A DNA stretch of 64,000 nt from Bosea sp. AS-1 (GTDB taxonomy: Bacteria; Pseudomonadota; Alphaproteobacteria; Rhizobiales; Beijerinckiaceae), in assembly GCF_002220095.1 (NCBI RefSeq), contig NZ_CP022372.1, forward strand, positions 4,188,501 through 4,252,500. Reading direction: 5' to 3'. The notes below the pieces were generated by a model. That model ran no database searches. It saw nothing but the letters and a program-made list of their open reading frames with translations, and was not told the DNA's origin. The stretch's first letter is position 1, and every line of letters begins with the position of its first letter. The position numbers were made by a program, and so were the translations under genes. This document shows, piece after piece, positions 8,155 to 16,426 of this stretch.

Positions 8155-9075
8155 TCAATCCTTGCGCAAGCTCGTGTTGGCGATGCGCGCGAGCTCCTTC
8201 AGGTGCTCGGCGTAGGATTCGTAGCTGCGGCGGACGGCCTTCGCCTGCAGGGCGATCGCCTCGGAAGCGCTGTCGCTGCGCGCCAGCGTCTCGGCCTCGC
8301 CCAGCTTCGCCTTGAACTCGGCGCAGGCATGCTCGAGCATCTTCGCCTGCAGGGCGCCGAACGCGCGCGCCATGGTCAGGGCCTGGCTCATCACCGTCTC
8401 GGTCGCGACCGTGGCGAACTCGGGCGGGCGCGGCAGCGGCAGGGATTCGAGCGAGGCGGGCTTGGCCGGCTCCTTGGGAGCGGCCGCCACGGGCTTCGGC
8501 GCGACGGCCGGCTCGGACTTGACGGGCGTCTCGTTCCGCACCGCCGGCTTCGGCGCCTCCACCGTGACAGGCTTGGCCACAACGGGCTTGGCAGCGGCAG
8601 TCTTGGCCACGGCAGTCTTGGCCACAGCAGGAGCCGTCTTGGCTACGACAACCTGAGGTGTGGCGGCCTTGGGCGCAGCAACCTTCGGTGCAACAGTCTT
8701 GGAAGCCTGCACGGGCGGCGCTGGCTTCTTTGGCGCGACAACCCTGGCCACGGGCTTCTCGATCCGGAGCTTGGCCGAGACCGTCTTCTTGGGCGGGGCG
8801 ACGGGCGCCTTCGGCTGAGCGGCGGGCGCCTTGGGCGGGGCGGCGACGGCCGCGGGCGCAGCGACCTTGGCAGTCGCCGCAGGAGCGGGAGCCACAGCCT
8901 TCACGATCACCGGCGCGGCCGGAGCCTTGGCGGGCACAGGGGTAGATGCCTGCTGGCTGGGAGCGGGCGCAAGCGGCGCGGCCTTCGCGTCGGCCGGGGT
9001 CGGCGACAAGGCGTTGACGGAAGGCAGGCTGACCGGGGCCTTTGCCCGGGTTCGGGTCGGAGGCGGCTTGACCAT
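8155..9075 (-). CDS. Phasin-domain protein with long Ala/Pro/Lys-rich N-terminal region
   Basis: 306 residues. Residues 1 to about 215 are low-complexity, dominated by A, P, K and V, with tandem AVAKTA-type units (DNA repeats near 8590-8640), and should be disordered and strongly basic. The last 90 residues (from FATVATETVMSQALTMARAF to LKELARIANTSLRKD) form an amphipathic helical bundle like the phasin_2 family, which coats polyhydroxyalkanoate granules. The basic tail resembles histone-H1-like or PhaM-type linkers that attach granules to DNA, but this is inference. A good ribosome site (GGAGAG) precedes the ATG. The gene lies directly downstream of a second phasin on the same strand. Confidence 0.7.
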   Translation of the reverse strand: MVKPPPTRTRAKAPVSLPSVNALSPTPADAKAAPLAPAPSQQASTPVPAKAPAAPVIVKAVAPAPAATAKVAAPAAVAAPPKAPAAQPKAPVAPPKKTVSAKLRIEKPVARVVAPKKPAPPVQASKTVAPKVAAPKAATPQVVVAKTAPAVAKTAVAKTAAAKPVVAKPVTVEAPKPAVRNETPVKSEPAVAPKPVAAAPKEPAKPASLESLPLPRPPEFATVATETVMSQALTMARAFGALQAKMLEHACAEFKAKLGEAETLARSDSASEAIALQAKAVRRSYESYAEHLKELARIANTSLRKD

Positions 9076-9114
9076 GACGGCTCTCCTTCAGCGGCTGGCA
9101 ACGGACAGGCAAGA

Positions 9115-9135
9115 GGCCGGGCGCGCCGCCCGGCC
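9115..9135 (-). terminator. Hairpin between the two phasin genes
   Basis: Perfect 9-bp stem GGCCGGGCG / CGCCCGGCC with a 3-base loop, 48 bases after the stop of the upstream phasin gene on the minus strand. It may stop or reduce read-through into the downstream gene. No long T run. Confidence 0.5.
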
Positions 9136-9182
9136 GTCAGTCATGCCGGACAGCCGTCGCGACGGCCATCCGGAGACGGAAT

Positions 9183-9578
9183 TCAGCGGCCTTTCGTGGC
9201 CTTGCTGACGCTCTCGGCGGCCTTGGACGCGGCGTCCTGGGCTGCAGTGCCGAGGTCCTTGAGCTGGTTCTGGAAGGTCGCCATCTGCGCCTTGAGGAAA
9301 TCGGCCTGATGCTGCATGACCTCGGTGAGATCCTTCGACTTCACCAGCTTCTGGGCGAAATCGAACGCGGCCGCGACGTTGTTCTCCGCATAGGCGATGG
9401 CCTTGCGGGTCGCCTCCTGGGTGTTGACGCGGGCGTTCTCGGCCGAGCCATGCGCGCTGTCCACAGCCTTCTGCGCGGCGCCGATGAAGCCGTCGAAAGC
9501 CTTGCGCGCCTGCTCTACGCTGCGCTCGGCAAACTCACGCATCTCTGCCGGGACCTCATAGGAATGCTTGCTGTCCAT
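9183..9578 (-). CDS. Phasin (polyhydroxyalkanoate granule-associated protein)
   Basis: 131 residues, all helical, starting MDSKHSYEVPAEMREFAERS and including VEQARKAFDGFIGAAQKAVD and the phasin signature AFDFAQKLVKSKDLTEVMQ near residues 67-86. Phasins coat polyhydroxyalkanoate granules and control their size. The start at 9578 was preferred over an in-frame start further upstream because AGGAGG lies 8 bases before it and the upstream extension runs through a palindromic promoter region. The neighbouring long phasin-domain protein and a double palindrome upstream support a granule function. Confidence 0.85.
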   Translation of the reverse strand: MDSKHSYEVPAEMREFAERSVEQARKAFDGFIGAAQKAVDSAHGSAENARVNTQEATRKAIAYAENNVAAAFDFAQKLVKSKDLTEVMQHQADFLKAQMATFQNQLKDLGTAAQDAASKAAESVSKATKGR

Positions 9579-9614
9579 GGTCGTTCCTCCTGCTGCGAAA
9601 GGCGCCTCAATTTG

Positions 9615-9648
9615 ATTGTGCACTGCAATATCATTATTGCAGTGCAAT
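9615..9648. promoter_or_regulatory. Double palindromic operator upstream of the phasin gene (PhaR-like candidate)
   Basis: TGCACTGCAATA and TATTGCAGTGCA form a perfect 12-bp inverted repeat around TCAT (9619-9646). Each arm is itself close to the palindrome ATTGCA-S-TGCAAT: the right copy, 9636-9648, is perfect, and the left copy has one extra base. The two centres are about two helical turns apart. TGC/GCA-rich dyads are what the PHA repressor PhaR is known to bind. The site lies 37-70 bp before the phasin ATG. Confidence 0.55.
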
Positions 9649-9752
9649 GACAACAATGCGACGGAACCGGCGCGCGGCTACGTTAACGCTGTTTCGACGA
9701 GAAGCGGGAGAGCTATCTTTGGTTCCATGGATTCGACCGCGTTTGGAAGCTA

Positions 9753-9767
9753 TTAAAGATTTGTTAG
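9753..9767 (+). promoter_or_regulatory. CtrA-like box upstream of the histidine kinase gene
   Basis: TTAA-N7-TTAG matches the CtrA consensus TTAA-N7-TTAA at 7 of 8 positions, 34 bases before the kinase ATG. A GANTC (CcrM) site lies at 9730-9734. A 7/8 match alone is weak evidence. Confidence 0.35.
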
Positions 9768-9800
9768 CTATAAAGAGGCGGATCGGACGAGCGGACCAGC

Positions 9801-12800
9801 ATGAGCGAAGCCGGACAGGACTGGGCAGGATGGGGAGCGGCGGCGGGTGAAGACCCTGCCCTGACGGCCTTTGCCGCCGGTGGCGCGCTGATCCTGTGGG
9901 ACGCTGCTGCCGAACGGCCAGGGTTCCTGAATCCGGCGGGCCGGGCCCTGCTCGGAGCGGATTCTGCGGCAGCGTCACTGCCTGCGCCGACGCGCCAGCG
10001 TCTCTTCCTGCTGGCAGGGGGCCTCGCCTCGACCGCCGGCATCCGGCTGGAGCGGCTGCGGCTCACCGCCAGCTTCGCCGCCCTGCCCGTCACCTGCGGC
10101 GTCAAGCTGCTGACGCGGGGCGAAGGCCGGCCGGTCCTCGCCGTCGCCGTTCCGACTTCAGAACTGCGCCGGCTCGGCGTCACCGTCCCGCCCGAGGCTG
10201 GCGTGCAAACGGCCTCCCCGGCAGCGGCCCGTATCCTTCCTGCGGCTGCGGTCTCCACGCCGTCCGAAGAGCCTTCCCTCACGCGACCGTCGACGATTCG
10301 CTTTCTCTGGCAGAGCGACGCGGATCGCCGCCTGACCCAGCTTTCCGAGAACATCGCCATCCTCACAGGTCCGGCCGCTGCCTCGGACCTGCTCGGCCAA
10401 CGCTGGGACGATCTCGCGGCCAGCCAGTTCAGCGACATCGGCGGCGGGCTGCTCACGCGCCTCGCTACGCCGGCGACATGGAGCGGCCATACCGTCCTGT
10501 GGCGGACCGAAACACCCGGCGAGGCCGCGCCCGTCGAGCTTTCCGGCGTGCCCGTGCTTGGCACGGACCGGCAATTCGCCGGGTTCCGCGGCTTTGGCAT
10601 CGCCCGGCTGAACGCGCGCCAGCCGTTCCCGACGGCCGGTGAAGCCGCGCCGGACCAGCCTGCGGAAGAAGACGTCGCGGAGACCGCGGGGCCTGCCGAG
10701 ACCGATATCGCTCTGGCCCTACCGGGCCAGGAAGCGGCCACAAACCCGCCTGTCGCGACCGAGCCAACGTCCGCTGTCTCTGATGAACAGTCGCCCTCTG
10801 CGACCGAGCCACAAGCCGAGCCCCCCAAAACCGCAGAAGATGCGCCGCCGGCCGAGGCCGACGCGGCACGGGACTGGCAGGTCATCGTAGGCCAGTGCGA
10901 CGACGATGCTTCGGATGTGACTTCCAGCGATGTCGAACAGCCGAAGACCGTGCAACCTCAGGCTGACGATGCGGCGCGGGCAACGAAGCCCGAGGCGGCC
11001 GAATCCGACAGCGCAGCGGCGGAACCCAGGCCGGCACCGACGACGCCGAAGGATTTGCCCGCTGCCAACATCGTTCCCCTGCGCAACGGGCAGCACGCGG
11101 CGATCCGGCCGGTGCTGGAGCCGTCGAAGGCGCATCTCAGCTCGGCCGAGCGCAACGCTTTCCGCGAGATCGCCAAGGCGCTGGGCGCAAGGCTGGCCGA
11201 TGAGGAGCCGCATGGTGCGCCCCGCCTGCCGCCGGTCGCACAGTTGCGGGTGAAGGATGCCGAGGCGGAAGCGTCCTCTCCCGTCGAGACGCCATCCGCC
11301 CAACCGACTCCTGCTCCGGCCCGCCAGCGCAACTCGCACGCCGATGTGCTCGACCGGCTGCCGACCGCCGTTCTGGTCAATCGCGGCGACGAGGCGCTCT
11401 ACGCCAACCGTACCCTGCTCGATCTGCTGGACTATGCCGACCTAGCCGATCTGAAGGCCGGTGGCGTCAGCCGGTTGATCAAGGAGGCCTCGCGCAGCGG
11501 GGGCGGCTCGATGACCCTGGTCGACCGGGTCGGCCATCTGGTCGGCGTCGATGCGGTGCTCTCGAGCGTCGACTGGCTTGGCGAGGCGGCAACGCTGATG
11601 GCCTTCCGCCATCCCGCGGGCGGCGGCGAAGTGCCGGTGATGACGCCGGAAGAGGCGGAGGAAGCCGAGCTCGCCGCCGAGTTCGAGGCCGAGGAGGCCG
11701 AATCGGCTGCGCGCGTCGAGGCGCTCAGGCTCGATGCCGAGGCGCGCGACGGCCGCATCGCCGAGCTCACCGCCATGCTCGACACGGCGACCGACGGCGT
11801 CGTCACCGTCGACGAGCGGGGCCGCATCCTTTCGCTCAACAAGGCGGCCGAGGCGCTGTTCGGCTACGATCAGCGCGAGGTCACCGGCGAACTCTTCACC
11901 CTGCTGTTCTCGGCGGAAAGCCATGCCCCGGCGCTCGACTATCTCGAAGGGCTGAAGGGAGGCGGCGTCGCCTCGGTGCTGAACGACGGGCGCGAGGTCG
12001 TCGGCCGCGTGCGTCAGGGCGGCAAGATCCCGCTCTTCATGACCATGGGCCAGATCGCGCATGGCGCCGACCCCCGCTTCTGCGCCGTGCTGCGCGACAT
12101 CACCGCCTGGAAGAAGACCGAAGGCGAGCTGGTCGACGCGCGCAAGGCGGCCGAGATGGCCAGCGCCCAGAAATCCGACGTGCTCGCCAAGATCAGCCAC
12201 GAGATCCGCACGCCGCTCAACGCCATCATCGGCTTCGCCGAGGTGATGGCGGAGGAGCGGTTCGGGCCGATCGAGAACGAGCGCTACAAGGAATATCTGC
12301 GCGACATCCACCAGTCGGGCGGCTACGTCATCAGCCTGGTCAACGACCTGCTCGACCTCGCCAAGATCGAGGCCGGCAAGCTCGAGCTCGACTTCGCCAG
12401 CGTCAACCTGAACGAGATCGCGCTCTCGACGGTGGCGCTGCTGCAGCCGGAGGCGCAGCGCGGCCGCGTGGTCCTGCGCTCGGGGCTTTCGCCCAAGCTG
12501 CCGCCGGTCGTCGCCGACGAGCGCTCGATCCGCCAGATCGCGATCAACCTGCTCTCCAACGCGGTGAAGTTCACCGATGCCGGTGGGCAGGTCATCATCT
12601 CGACGGCGCTCGGCGACCAGGGCGAGGCGATCCTGCGGGTGCGCGATACCGGCATCGGCATGGACGACGACGAGCTGAAGCTCGCGCTCGAACCCTTCCG
12701 GCAAGTGCCGACGACACGTCGCTCCGGCGGCACGGGCCTCGGCCTGCCGCTGACCAAGGCGCTGGTCGAGGCTAACCGCGCCGCGATGGCGATCACCAGC

Positions 12801-12863
12801 GTCAAGAAGGAAGGCACGCTGGTCGAGATCACCTTCCCACCGCAGCGCGTGCTGGCGAGCTGA
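9801..12863 (+). CDS. Large PAS-domain sensor histidine kinase, PdhS/PleC/DivJ-like
   Basis: 1020 residues without obvious membrane segments. Residues 1 to about 510 are poorly conserved and acidic/Pro-rich (about 270-470 looks disordered). A PAS-like segment around 515-610 is followed by an acidic coiled coil (EEAELAAEFEAEEAE), then a second PAS domain (about 650-770, MLDTATDGVVTVDERGRILS). HisKA follows with phosphoacceptor H800 in KISHEIRTPLNAIIGFAEVM, and then HATPase with NLLSNAVKF, RDTGIGM and GGTGLGLPL. The dimerisation helix (RFGPIENERYKEYLRDIHQSG) is the type seen in PleC, DivJ and PdhS, which set DivK phosphorylation in the cell cycle. Size and architecture fit PdhS of Brucella best. 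The PdhS name is inference; the kinase call is firm. Confidence 0.85.
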   Translation: MSEAGQDWAGWGAAAGEDPALTAFAAGGALILWDAAAERPGFLNPAGRALLGADSAAASLPAPTRQRLFLLAGGLASTAGIRLERLRLTASFAALPVTCGVKLLTRGEGRPVLAVAVPTSELRRLGVTVPPEAGVQTASPAAARILPAAAVSTPSEEPSLTRPSTIRFLWQSDADRRLTQLSENIAILTGPAAASDLLGQRWDDLAASQFSDIGGGLLTRLATPATWSGHTVLWRTETPGEAAPVELSGVPVLGTDRQFAGFRGFGIARLNARQPFPTAGEAAPDQPAEEDVAETAGPAETDIALALPGQEAATNPPVATEPTSAVSDEQSPSATEPQAEPPKTAEDAPPAEADAARDWQVIVGQCDDDASDVTSSDVEQPKTVQPQADDAARATKPEAAESDSAAAEPRPAPTTPKDLPAANIVPLRNGQHAAIRPVLEPSKAHLSSAERNAFREIAKALGARLADEEPHGAPRLPPVAQLRVKDAEAEASSPVETPSAQPTPAPARQRNSHADVLDRLPTAVLVNRGDEALYANRTLLDLLDYADLADLKAGGVSRLIKEASRSGGGSMTLVDRVGHLVGVDAVLSSVDWLGEAATLMAFRHPAGGGEVPVMTPEEAEEAELAAEFEAEEAESAARVEALRLDAEARDGRIAELTAMLDTATDGVVTVDERGRILSLNKAAEALFGYDQREVTGELFTLLFSAESHAPALDYLEGLKGGGVASVLNDGREVVGRVRQGGKIPLFMTMGQIAHGADPRFCAVLRDITAWKKTEGELVDARKAAEMASAQKSDVLAKISHEIRTPLNAIIGFAEVMAEERFGPIENERYKEYLRDIHQSGGYVISLVNDLLDLAKIEAGKLELDFASVNLNEIALSTVALLQPEAQRGRVVLRSGLSPKLPPVVADERSIRQIAINLLSNAVKFTDAGGQVIISTALGDQGEAILRVRDTGIGMDDDELKLALEPFRQVPTTRRSGGTGLGLPLTKALVEANRAAMAITSVKKEGTLVEITFPPQRVLAS

Positions 12864-12885
12864 GCGGCATTCGCTGGCTGATGCG

Positions 12886-12913
12886 GATCATCCCGGTCGA
12901 GCCCGGGATGATC
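12886..12913. terminator. Palindromic hairpin between convergent kinase and mgtE genes
   Basis: Perfect 11-bp stem GATCATCCCGG / CCGGGATGATC with a 6-base loop, in the 67 bp between two convergent genes, so it could terminate both. Its arms resemble the left hairpin of the repeat at 4081-4215, so it may be a short copy of that family. Confidence 0.6.
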
Positions 12914-12930
12914 ATGTGCTTCCGCAGCGT

Positions 12931-14298
12931 CTACAGCAGCGTTCCGGTCAGGATCAGCGCCGCTACGCCGAAATAGATCACGAGACCCGTGACGTCGACC
13001 AGCGTCGCCACCAGCGGCGCCGAGGCGCTCGCCGGGTCGAAGCCCGCCCGCTTCAGCAGGAAGGGTAGCATCGAGCCCATCAGCGAGCCGAAGGTGACGA
13101 TGCCGACAAGCGCGCCGCCGACCGTCGCCGCGATCAGCATCCAGTGCGGCCCGTAATCGTAGAAGCCGAGCCATTGCCAGAGCGCAATGCGGGCGACGCC
13201 GATGGCGCCGAGGATAGACCCCAGCACGAGGCCCGAAGGCAGCTCGCGCAGCAGAACCCGCCACCAGTCCTTCAGCGAGATCTCGCGCAGCGCCAGCGCC
13301 CGGATGATGAGCGAGGTCGCCTGCGAGCCGGAATTGCCGCCGGAGCTCATGATCAGCGGGATGAACAGAGTCAGCACGATCGCCTTCTCCAGCTCCGTCT
13401 CGAAGAACTGCATCGCCGAGGCGGTCAGCATTTCGCCTAGCAGCAGGATGGAGAGCCAGCCGGCGCGCTTGCGGATCATCGAGAAGAAGCCGATCTCGTT
13501 GTAGGGCTCGTCGAGCGCCTCCATGCCACCGAGCTTCTGAACATCCTCGGTCGTCTCGGCGATCATCGCGTCGATGACGTCGTCGAAGGTGACGATGCCG
13601 ATGACGCGGTCCTCCGCATCGACGACCGGGACCGAGAGCAGGTCGTATTTCGTGATCAGCCGCGCAACATCCTCGCGGTCGGTTTCCGGCGTGACCGTGA
13701 TCGGCTTGTGGGCCGGCACGACGGATTCGACCGGCGCCGACGGGTCACCGCTGATCAGGCGGCGCAGCGAGACGGCGCGGACGAGCGCCTTGGTCGCGGG
13801 ATCGAGCACATAGATCGCATAGACCGTCTCGCGCGAGCGCTCGACGCGGCGGATATGGTCGAGCGTCTGCTGCACCGTCCAGCTCGACGGCACGCTGACG
13901 AACTCGGTCGTCATGATCGAGCCGGCGCTGTGCTCGGGATAGGCGAGCAGCTTCCTCAGGTCGGAGCGCGTCTGACGATCCATGCGCGCCCCGAGGCGCT
14001 GGCGGGTCGCTTCGTCGAATTCCTGGAAGACGTCGGCGGCGCGGTCGGCCGACATCGCCGACAGCAAGGCGCCTGCCCGGTTGTCCGGCAGCAGCGCCAG
14101 CGCCTCGGCGGCGTCGGTCAGCTCGGGCTGGTCGAGCACCTCGACGGCACGCTCGAAGGGCATCTCCTGCAGGATATGCGCGATGGTCGCGCTGTCCTGC
14201 TCGTTGAGCATCTCGACGATGTCGGCGACATGCTCTTCCGCCAGCGTCTTGGCGACGACGACCGACAGGAGGTCGGGGGCGAGTTCGATCTCGTTCAT
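12931..14298 (-). CDS. mgtE: Magnesium transporter MgtE
   Basis: 455 residues with the full MgtE order. An N-terminal helical superhelix (residues about 20-130) is followed by two CBS domains (about 135-255, with TEFVSVPSSWTVQQTLDHI and KYDLLSVPVVDAEDRVIGIVTFDDVIDAM). Five membrane helices form the C-terminal pore, including PLIMSSGGNSGSQATSLIIRAL. The cytosolic domains sense Mg2+ and close the channel when it is plentiful. The gene is transcribed away from the GST gene, with a 5' leader that holds a 9-bp hairpin. The start at MNEIELAPDLL is the only sensible one. Confidence 0.96.
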   Translation of the reverse strand: MNEIELAPDLLSVVVAKTLAEEHVADIVEMLNEQDSATIAHILQEMPFERAVEVLDQPELTDAAEALALLPDNRAGALLSAMSADRAADVFQEFDEATRQRLGARMDRQTRSDLRKLLAYPEHSAGSIMTTEFVSVPSSWTVQQTLDHIRRVERSRETVYAIYVLDPATKALVRAVSLRRLISGDPSAPVESVVPAHKPITVTPETDREDVARLITKYDLLSVPVVDAEDRVIGIVTFDDVIDAMIAETTEDVQKLGGMEALDEPYNEIGFFSMIRKRAGWLSILLLGEMLTASAMQFFETELEKAIVLTLFIPLIMSSGGNSGSQATSLIIRALALREISLKDWWRVLLRELPSGLVLGSILGAIGVARIALWQWLGFYDYGPHWMLIAATVGGALVGIVTFGSLMGSMLPFLLKRAGFDPASASAPLVATLVDVTGLVIYFGVAALILTGTLL

Positions 14299-14628
14299 GG
14301 CTCTTATCCTGGCGATCGGCCGTCGGCGCCGATCGCTAGGCTGAGCCGGGGACCCGGATCAGCCGCGCGAGGCGGCAGCAGACGGCTTCGACTGTCGACT
14401 GGGACTGTCGGTTGGCATCGGGTCTGGTTGTCCTGTGAGTGCCGGCTGCGAGAGCCGGCGACGGCTGGCCACATGCACCCGCAAGGCCGCGCCGTCAAAC
14501 ATTTTTTTGGCAATGCAACATCGATCTCCGGCCTTGGTCCGAGGCGAACCGCCGCCTATGGTGAGGAGGACGGAGTCGGCGGCCTCCCGGCGCTTCCGTC
14601 GCCCTCCTTCCGACACCGGATTCATGCG
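14299..14628. other. Divergent intergenic region upstream of mgtE and the GST gene
   Basis: 330 bases without a convincing gene. It holds a perfect 9-bp hairpin GCGATCGGC / GCCGATCGC (14312-14336) only 13 bases before the mgtE ATG, so in its 5' leader. It also holds a 7-bp hairpin GCCGGCT / AGCCGGC (14441-14459), a GACTGTCG direct repeat (14390 and 14403), and a T7 run at 14502-14508. An open frame crosses it in phase with the GST gene but has no family resemblance. No Mg2+ riboswitch was recognised. Confidence 0.5.
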
Positions 14629-15291
14629 ATGACCCTGACGATCTATGGCTGCTACCGCTCGCGCGCGACGCGCGTCATCTGGCTCGCCAACGAGCTCGGC
14701 CTGCCCTTCGAGCATGTGCCGGTCATCCAGGCCTATCGCCTGCCGGATCCGAACGCGCCCGGCGTGCCGCTCCACACGCGCAGCGTCGACTTCCTCAAGG
14801 TCAATCCGAACGGCCACATCCCCAGCATCGACGATGACGGCTTCAAGCTGCACGAATCGCTGGCGATCAACCTCTACCTCGCCCGCAAGCATGGCGGCCC
14901 GCTGGCGCCGAAGGATGCGCAGGAGGAAGGGCTCGCGATCATGTGGGCACTCTGGGCCGCGACGGAATGCGAGACGCATGCGCTCAACCTGCAGCAGCAC
15001 CTCGCCGCCTTCCCGCCGGAGAAGCGCAGGCCGGAGGTGGCCGAGGCTTCGCTCGCCGCCCTCAAGGCGCCCTTCGCCGTGCTCGACACGGTGCTGGCCG
15101 AGGGTAAGGGCCATGTGATGGGCGGCCGGTTCACCGTCGCCGACATCAACGTCGCCGAGGTCATCCGCTACGCCAAGCCCGCCACGCAGCTGTTCGACGC
15201 CAACCCGAACGTCAAGGCCTGGCTCGATGCCTGCCAGGCGCGCCCAGCCTTCCAGGCGATGTGGCAGGCCCGCGACGCCGAAGCCGCCTGA
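14629..15291 (+). CDS. Glutathione S-transferase family protein
   Basis: 220 residues. The N-terminal thioredoxin-like domain (residues 1 to about 88) contains MTLTIYGCYRSRATRVIWLANEL, the cis-proline segment GHIPSIDDDGFKLHESLAI and the glutathione-contact ES pair. An all-helical C-terminal domain follows, with the N-capping motif FTVADINVAEV near residue 167. Such proteins conjugate or reduce substrates with glutathione in the cytoplasm. The start at 14629 puts the first strand at the N-terminus as in the family; an upstream in-frame extension of over 300 codons is antisense to mgtE and spurious. Substrate unknown. Confidence 0.9.
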   Translation: MTLTIYGCYRSRATRVIWLANELGLPFEHVPVIQAYRLPDPNAPGVPLHTRSVDFLKVNPNGHIPSIDDDGFKLHESLAINLYLARKHGGPLAPKDAQEEGLAIMWALWAATECETHALNLQQHLAAFPPEKRRPEVAEASLAALKAPFAVLDTVLAEGKGHVMGGRFTVADINVAEVIRYAKPATQLFDANPNVKAWLDACQARPAFQAMWQARDAEAA

Positions 15292-15375
15292 GCCGGCCCG
15301 ATCGCAGGAAACGGGTGGAGCCGGCAGCCGCCGGCTCCCATTGTCGGGCCAGTTCCCGCAAGCGACAGGTTTCCC

Positions 15376-16299
15376 ATGCCCGCCCCCGCCCGCCAGCCCG
15401 TCATGGATCTCGGCGACTGGCTGCTGCTCCTGCTGCTTTCGCTGCTCTGGGGCGGCTCCTTCTTCTTCGGCAAGATCGCCGTCTCGGAGTGGCCGCCGCT
15501 GGCGGTGGTGCTCGCGCGCGTCGGACTCGCGGCGGCAGCGCTCCTCGTCGTCGTCAGGCTGTCAGGGCTGTCGATGCGCGTCGGCCGGCCAATGTGGCTC
15601 GCCTTCTTCGGCATGGGGCTGCTCAATAACCTCATCCCCTTCGGGCTGATCTTCTGGGGTCAGACGCAGATCGCCAGCGGGCTGGCCTCAATCCTCAACG
15701 CGACGACGCCGCTCTTCGGCGTCATGGTCGCGCATGTCTTCGGCAAGGACGAGAAGGCGAGCGGGCTGAAGCTCGCCGGTGTCCTGGCCGGCATCGTCGG
15801 CGTTGCGATCCTGATGGGGCCGGACGCCACCTCCGGCCTCGGCGGCGCGCTCCTGCCGCAACTGGCCTGTCTCGCCGCTGCCCTCTCCTACGGCTTCGCG
15901 GCGCTCTATGGCCGGCGCTTCCGCGAGCTTCCGCCGCTTGTCACCGCTGCCGGCCAGGTCAGCGCCACCACTCTGATGACGATCCCGCTCGTCATCCTGG
16001 CCAATCCGCCCTGGCTCCTGCCGGTGCCCAGCCTCCACGTGACGCTGGCGCTGGTCGGGCTCGCCCTGCTCTCGACGGCGCTGGCCTATGTCATCTTCTT
16101 CCGGATCATGCGCCGGGCCGGTGGAACCAATGTCATCCTGGTCACCTTCCTCGTCCCGGTGAGCGCGATCCTGCTGGGCTCGGTCTTTCTCGGCGAAGCG
16201 CTGCTGCCGCGCCACTTCCTCGGCATGGCCGCCATCGCCGTCGGCCTGTTGCTGATCGATGGGCGGATCGTAAAAATGACCTGCCTGCGTCCGGCCTAG
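15376..16299 (+). CDS. EamA-family DMT exporter
   Basis: 307 residues with ten hydrophobic segments in two EamA repeats, the first containing LLSLLWGGSFFFGKIAVSEW and the second AALSYGFAALYGRRF. Members export amino acids, metabolites or drugs across the inner membrane. The C-terminal segment VPVSAILLGSVFLGEAL is the usual conserved end of repeat two. The gene stands 84 bp after the GST gene on the same strand and could share its transcript. Ligand unknown. Confidence 0.9.
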   Translation: MPAPARQPVMDLGDWLLLLLLSLLWGGSFFFGKIAVSEWPPLAVVLARVGLAAAALLVVVRLSGLSMRVGRPMWLAFFGMGLLNNLIPFGLIFWGQTQIASGLASILNATTPLFGVMVAHVFGKDEKASGLKLAGVLAGIVGVAILMGPDATSGLGGALLPQLACLAAALSYGFAALYGRRFRELPPLVTAAGQVSATTLMTIPLVILANPPWLLPVPSLHVTLALVGLALLSTALAYVIFFRIMRRAGGTNVILVTFLVPVSAILLGSVFLGEALLPRHFLGMAAIAVGLLLIDGRIVKMTCLRPA

Positions 16300-16426
16300 G
16301 CCAAAAGGCTTTATTGCCGAAAGATTATGAATTGTTCTAGGGTCGACTTGTCGGCTGGAGGCTTTATTGGCCACGCCCCACTGACTGAGATATCGCGGCA
16401 AGCGATACGGGGAACAGGGGACGACC

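Noticed and set aside
9664..9680. GGAAC followed by CGTT upstream of the histidine kinase gene
   Set aside because: The spacer is 13 bases, too short for an EcfG promoter (16-17).
13708..14628. 307-codon extension in frame with the GST gene
   Set aside because: It is antisense to mgtE and the GST fold starts exactly at the ATG at 14629.
14299..14628. Mg2+ riboswitch in front of mgtE
   Set aside because: The leader has a 9-bp hairpin but none of the conserved M-box or mgtA leader elements that I could recognise.
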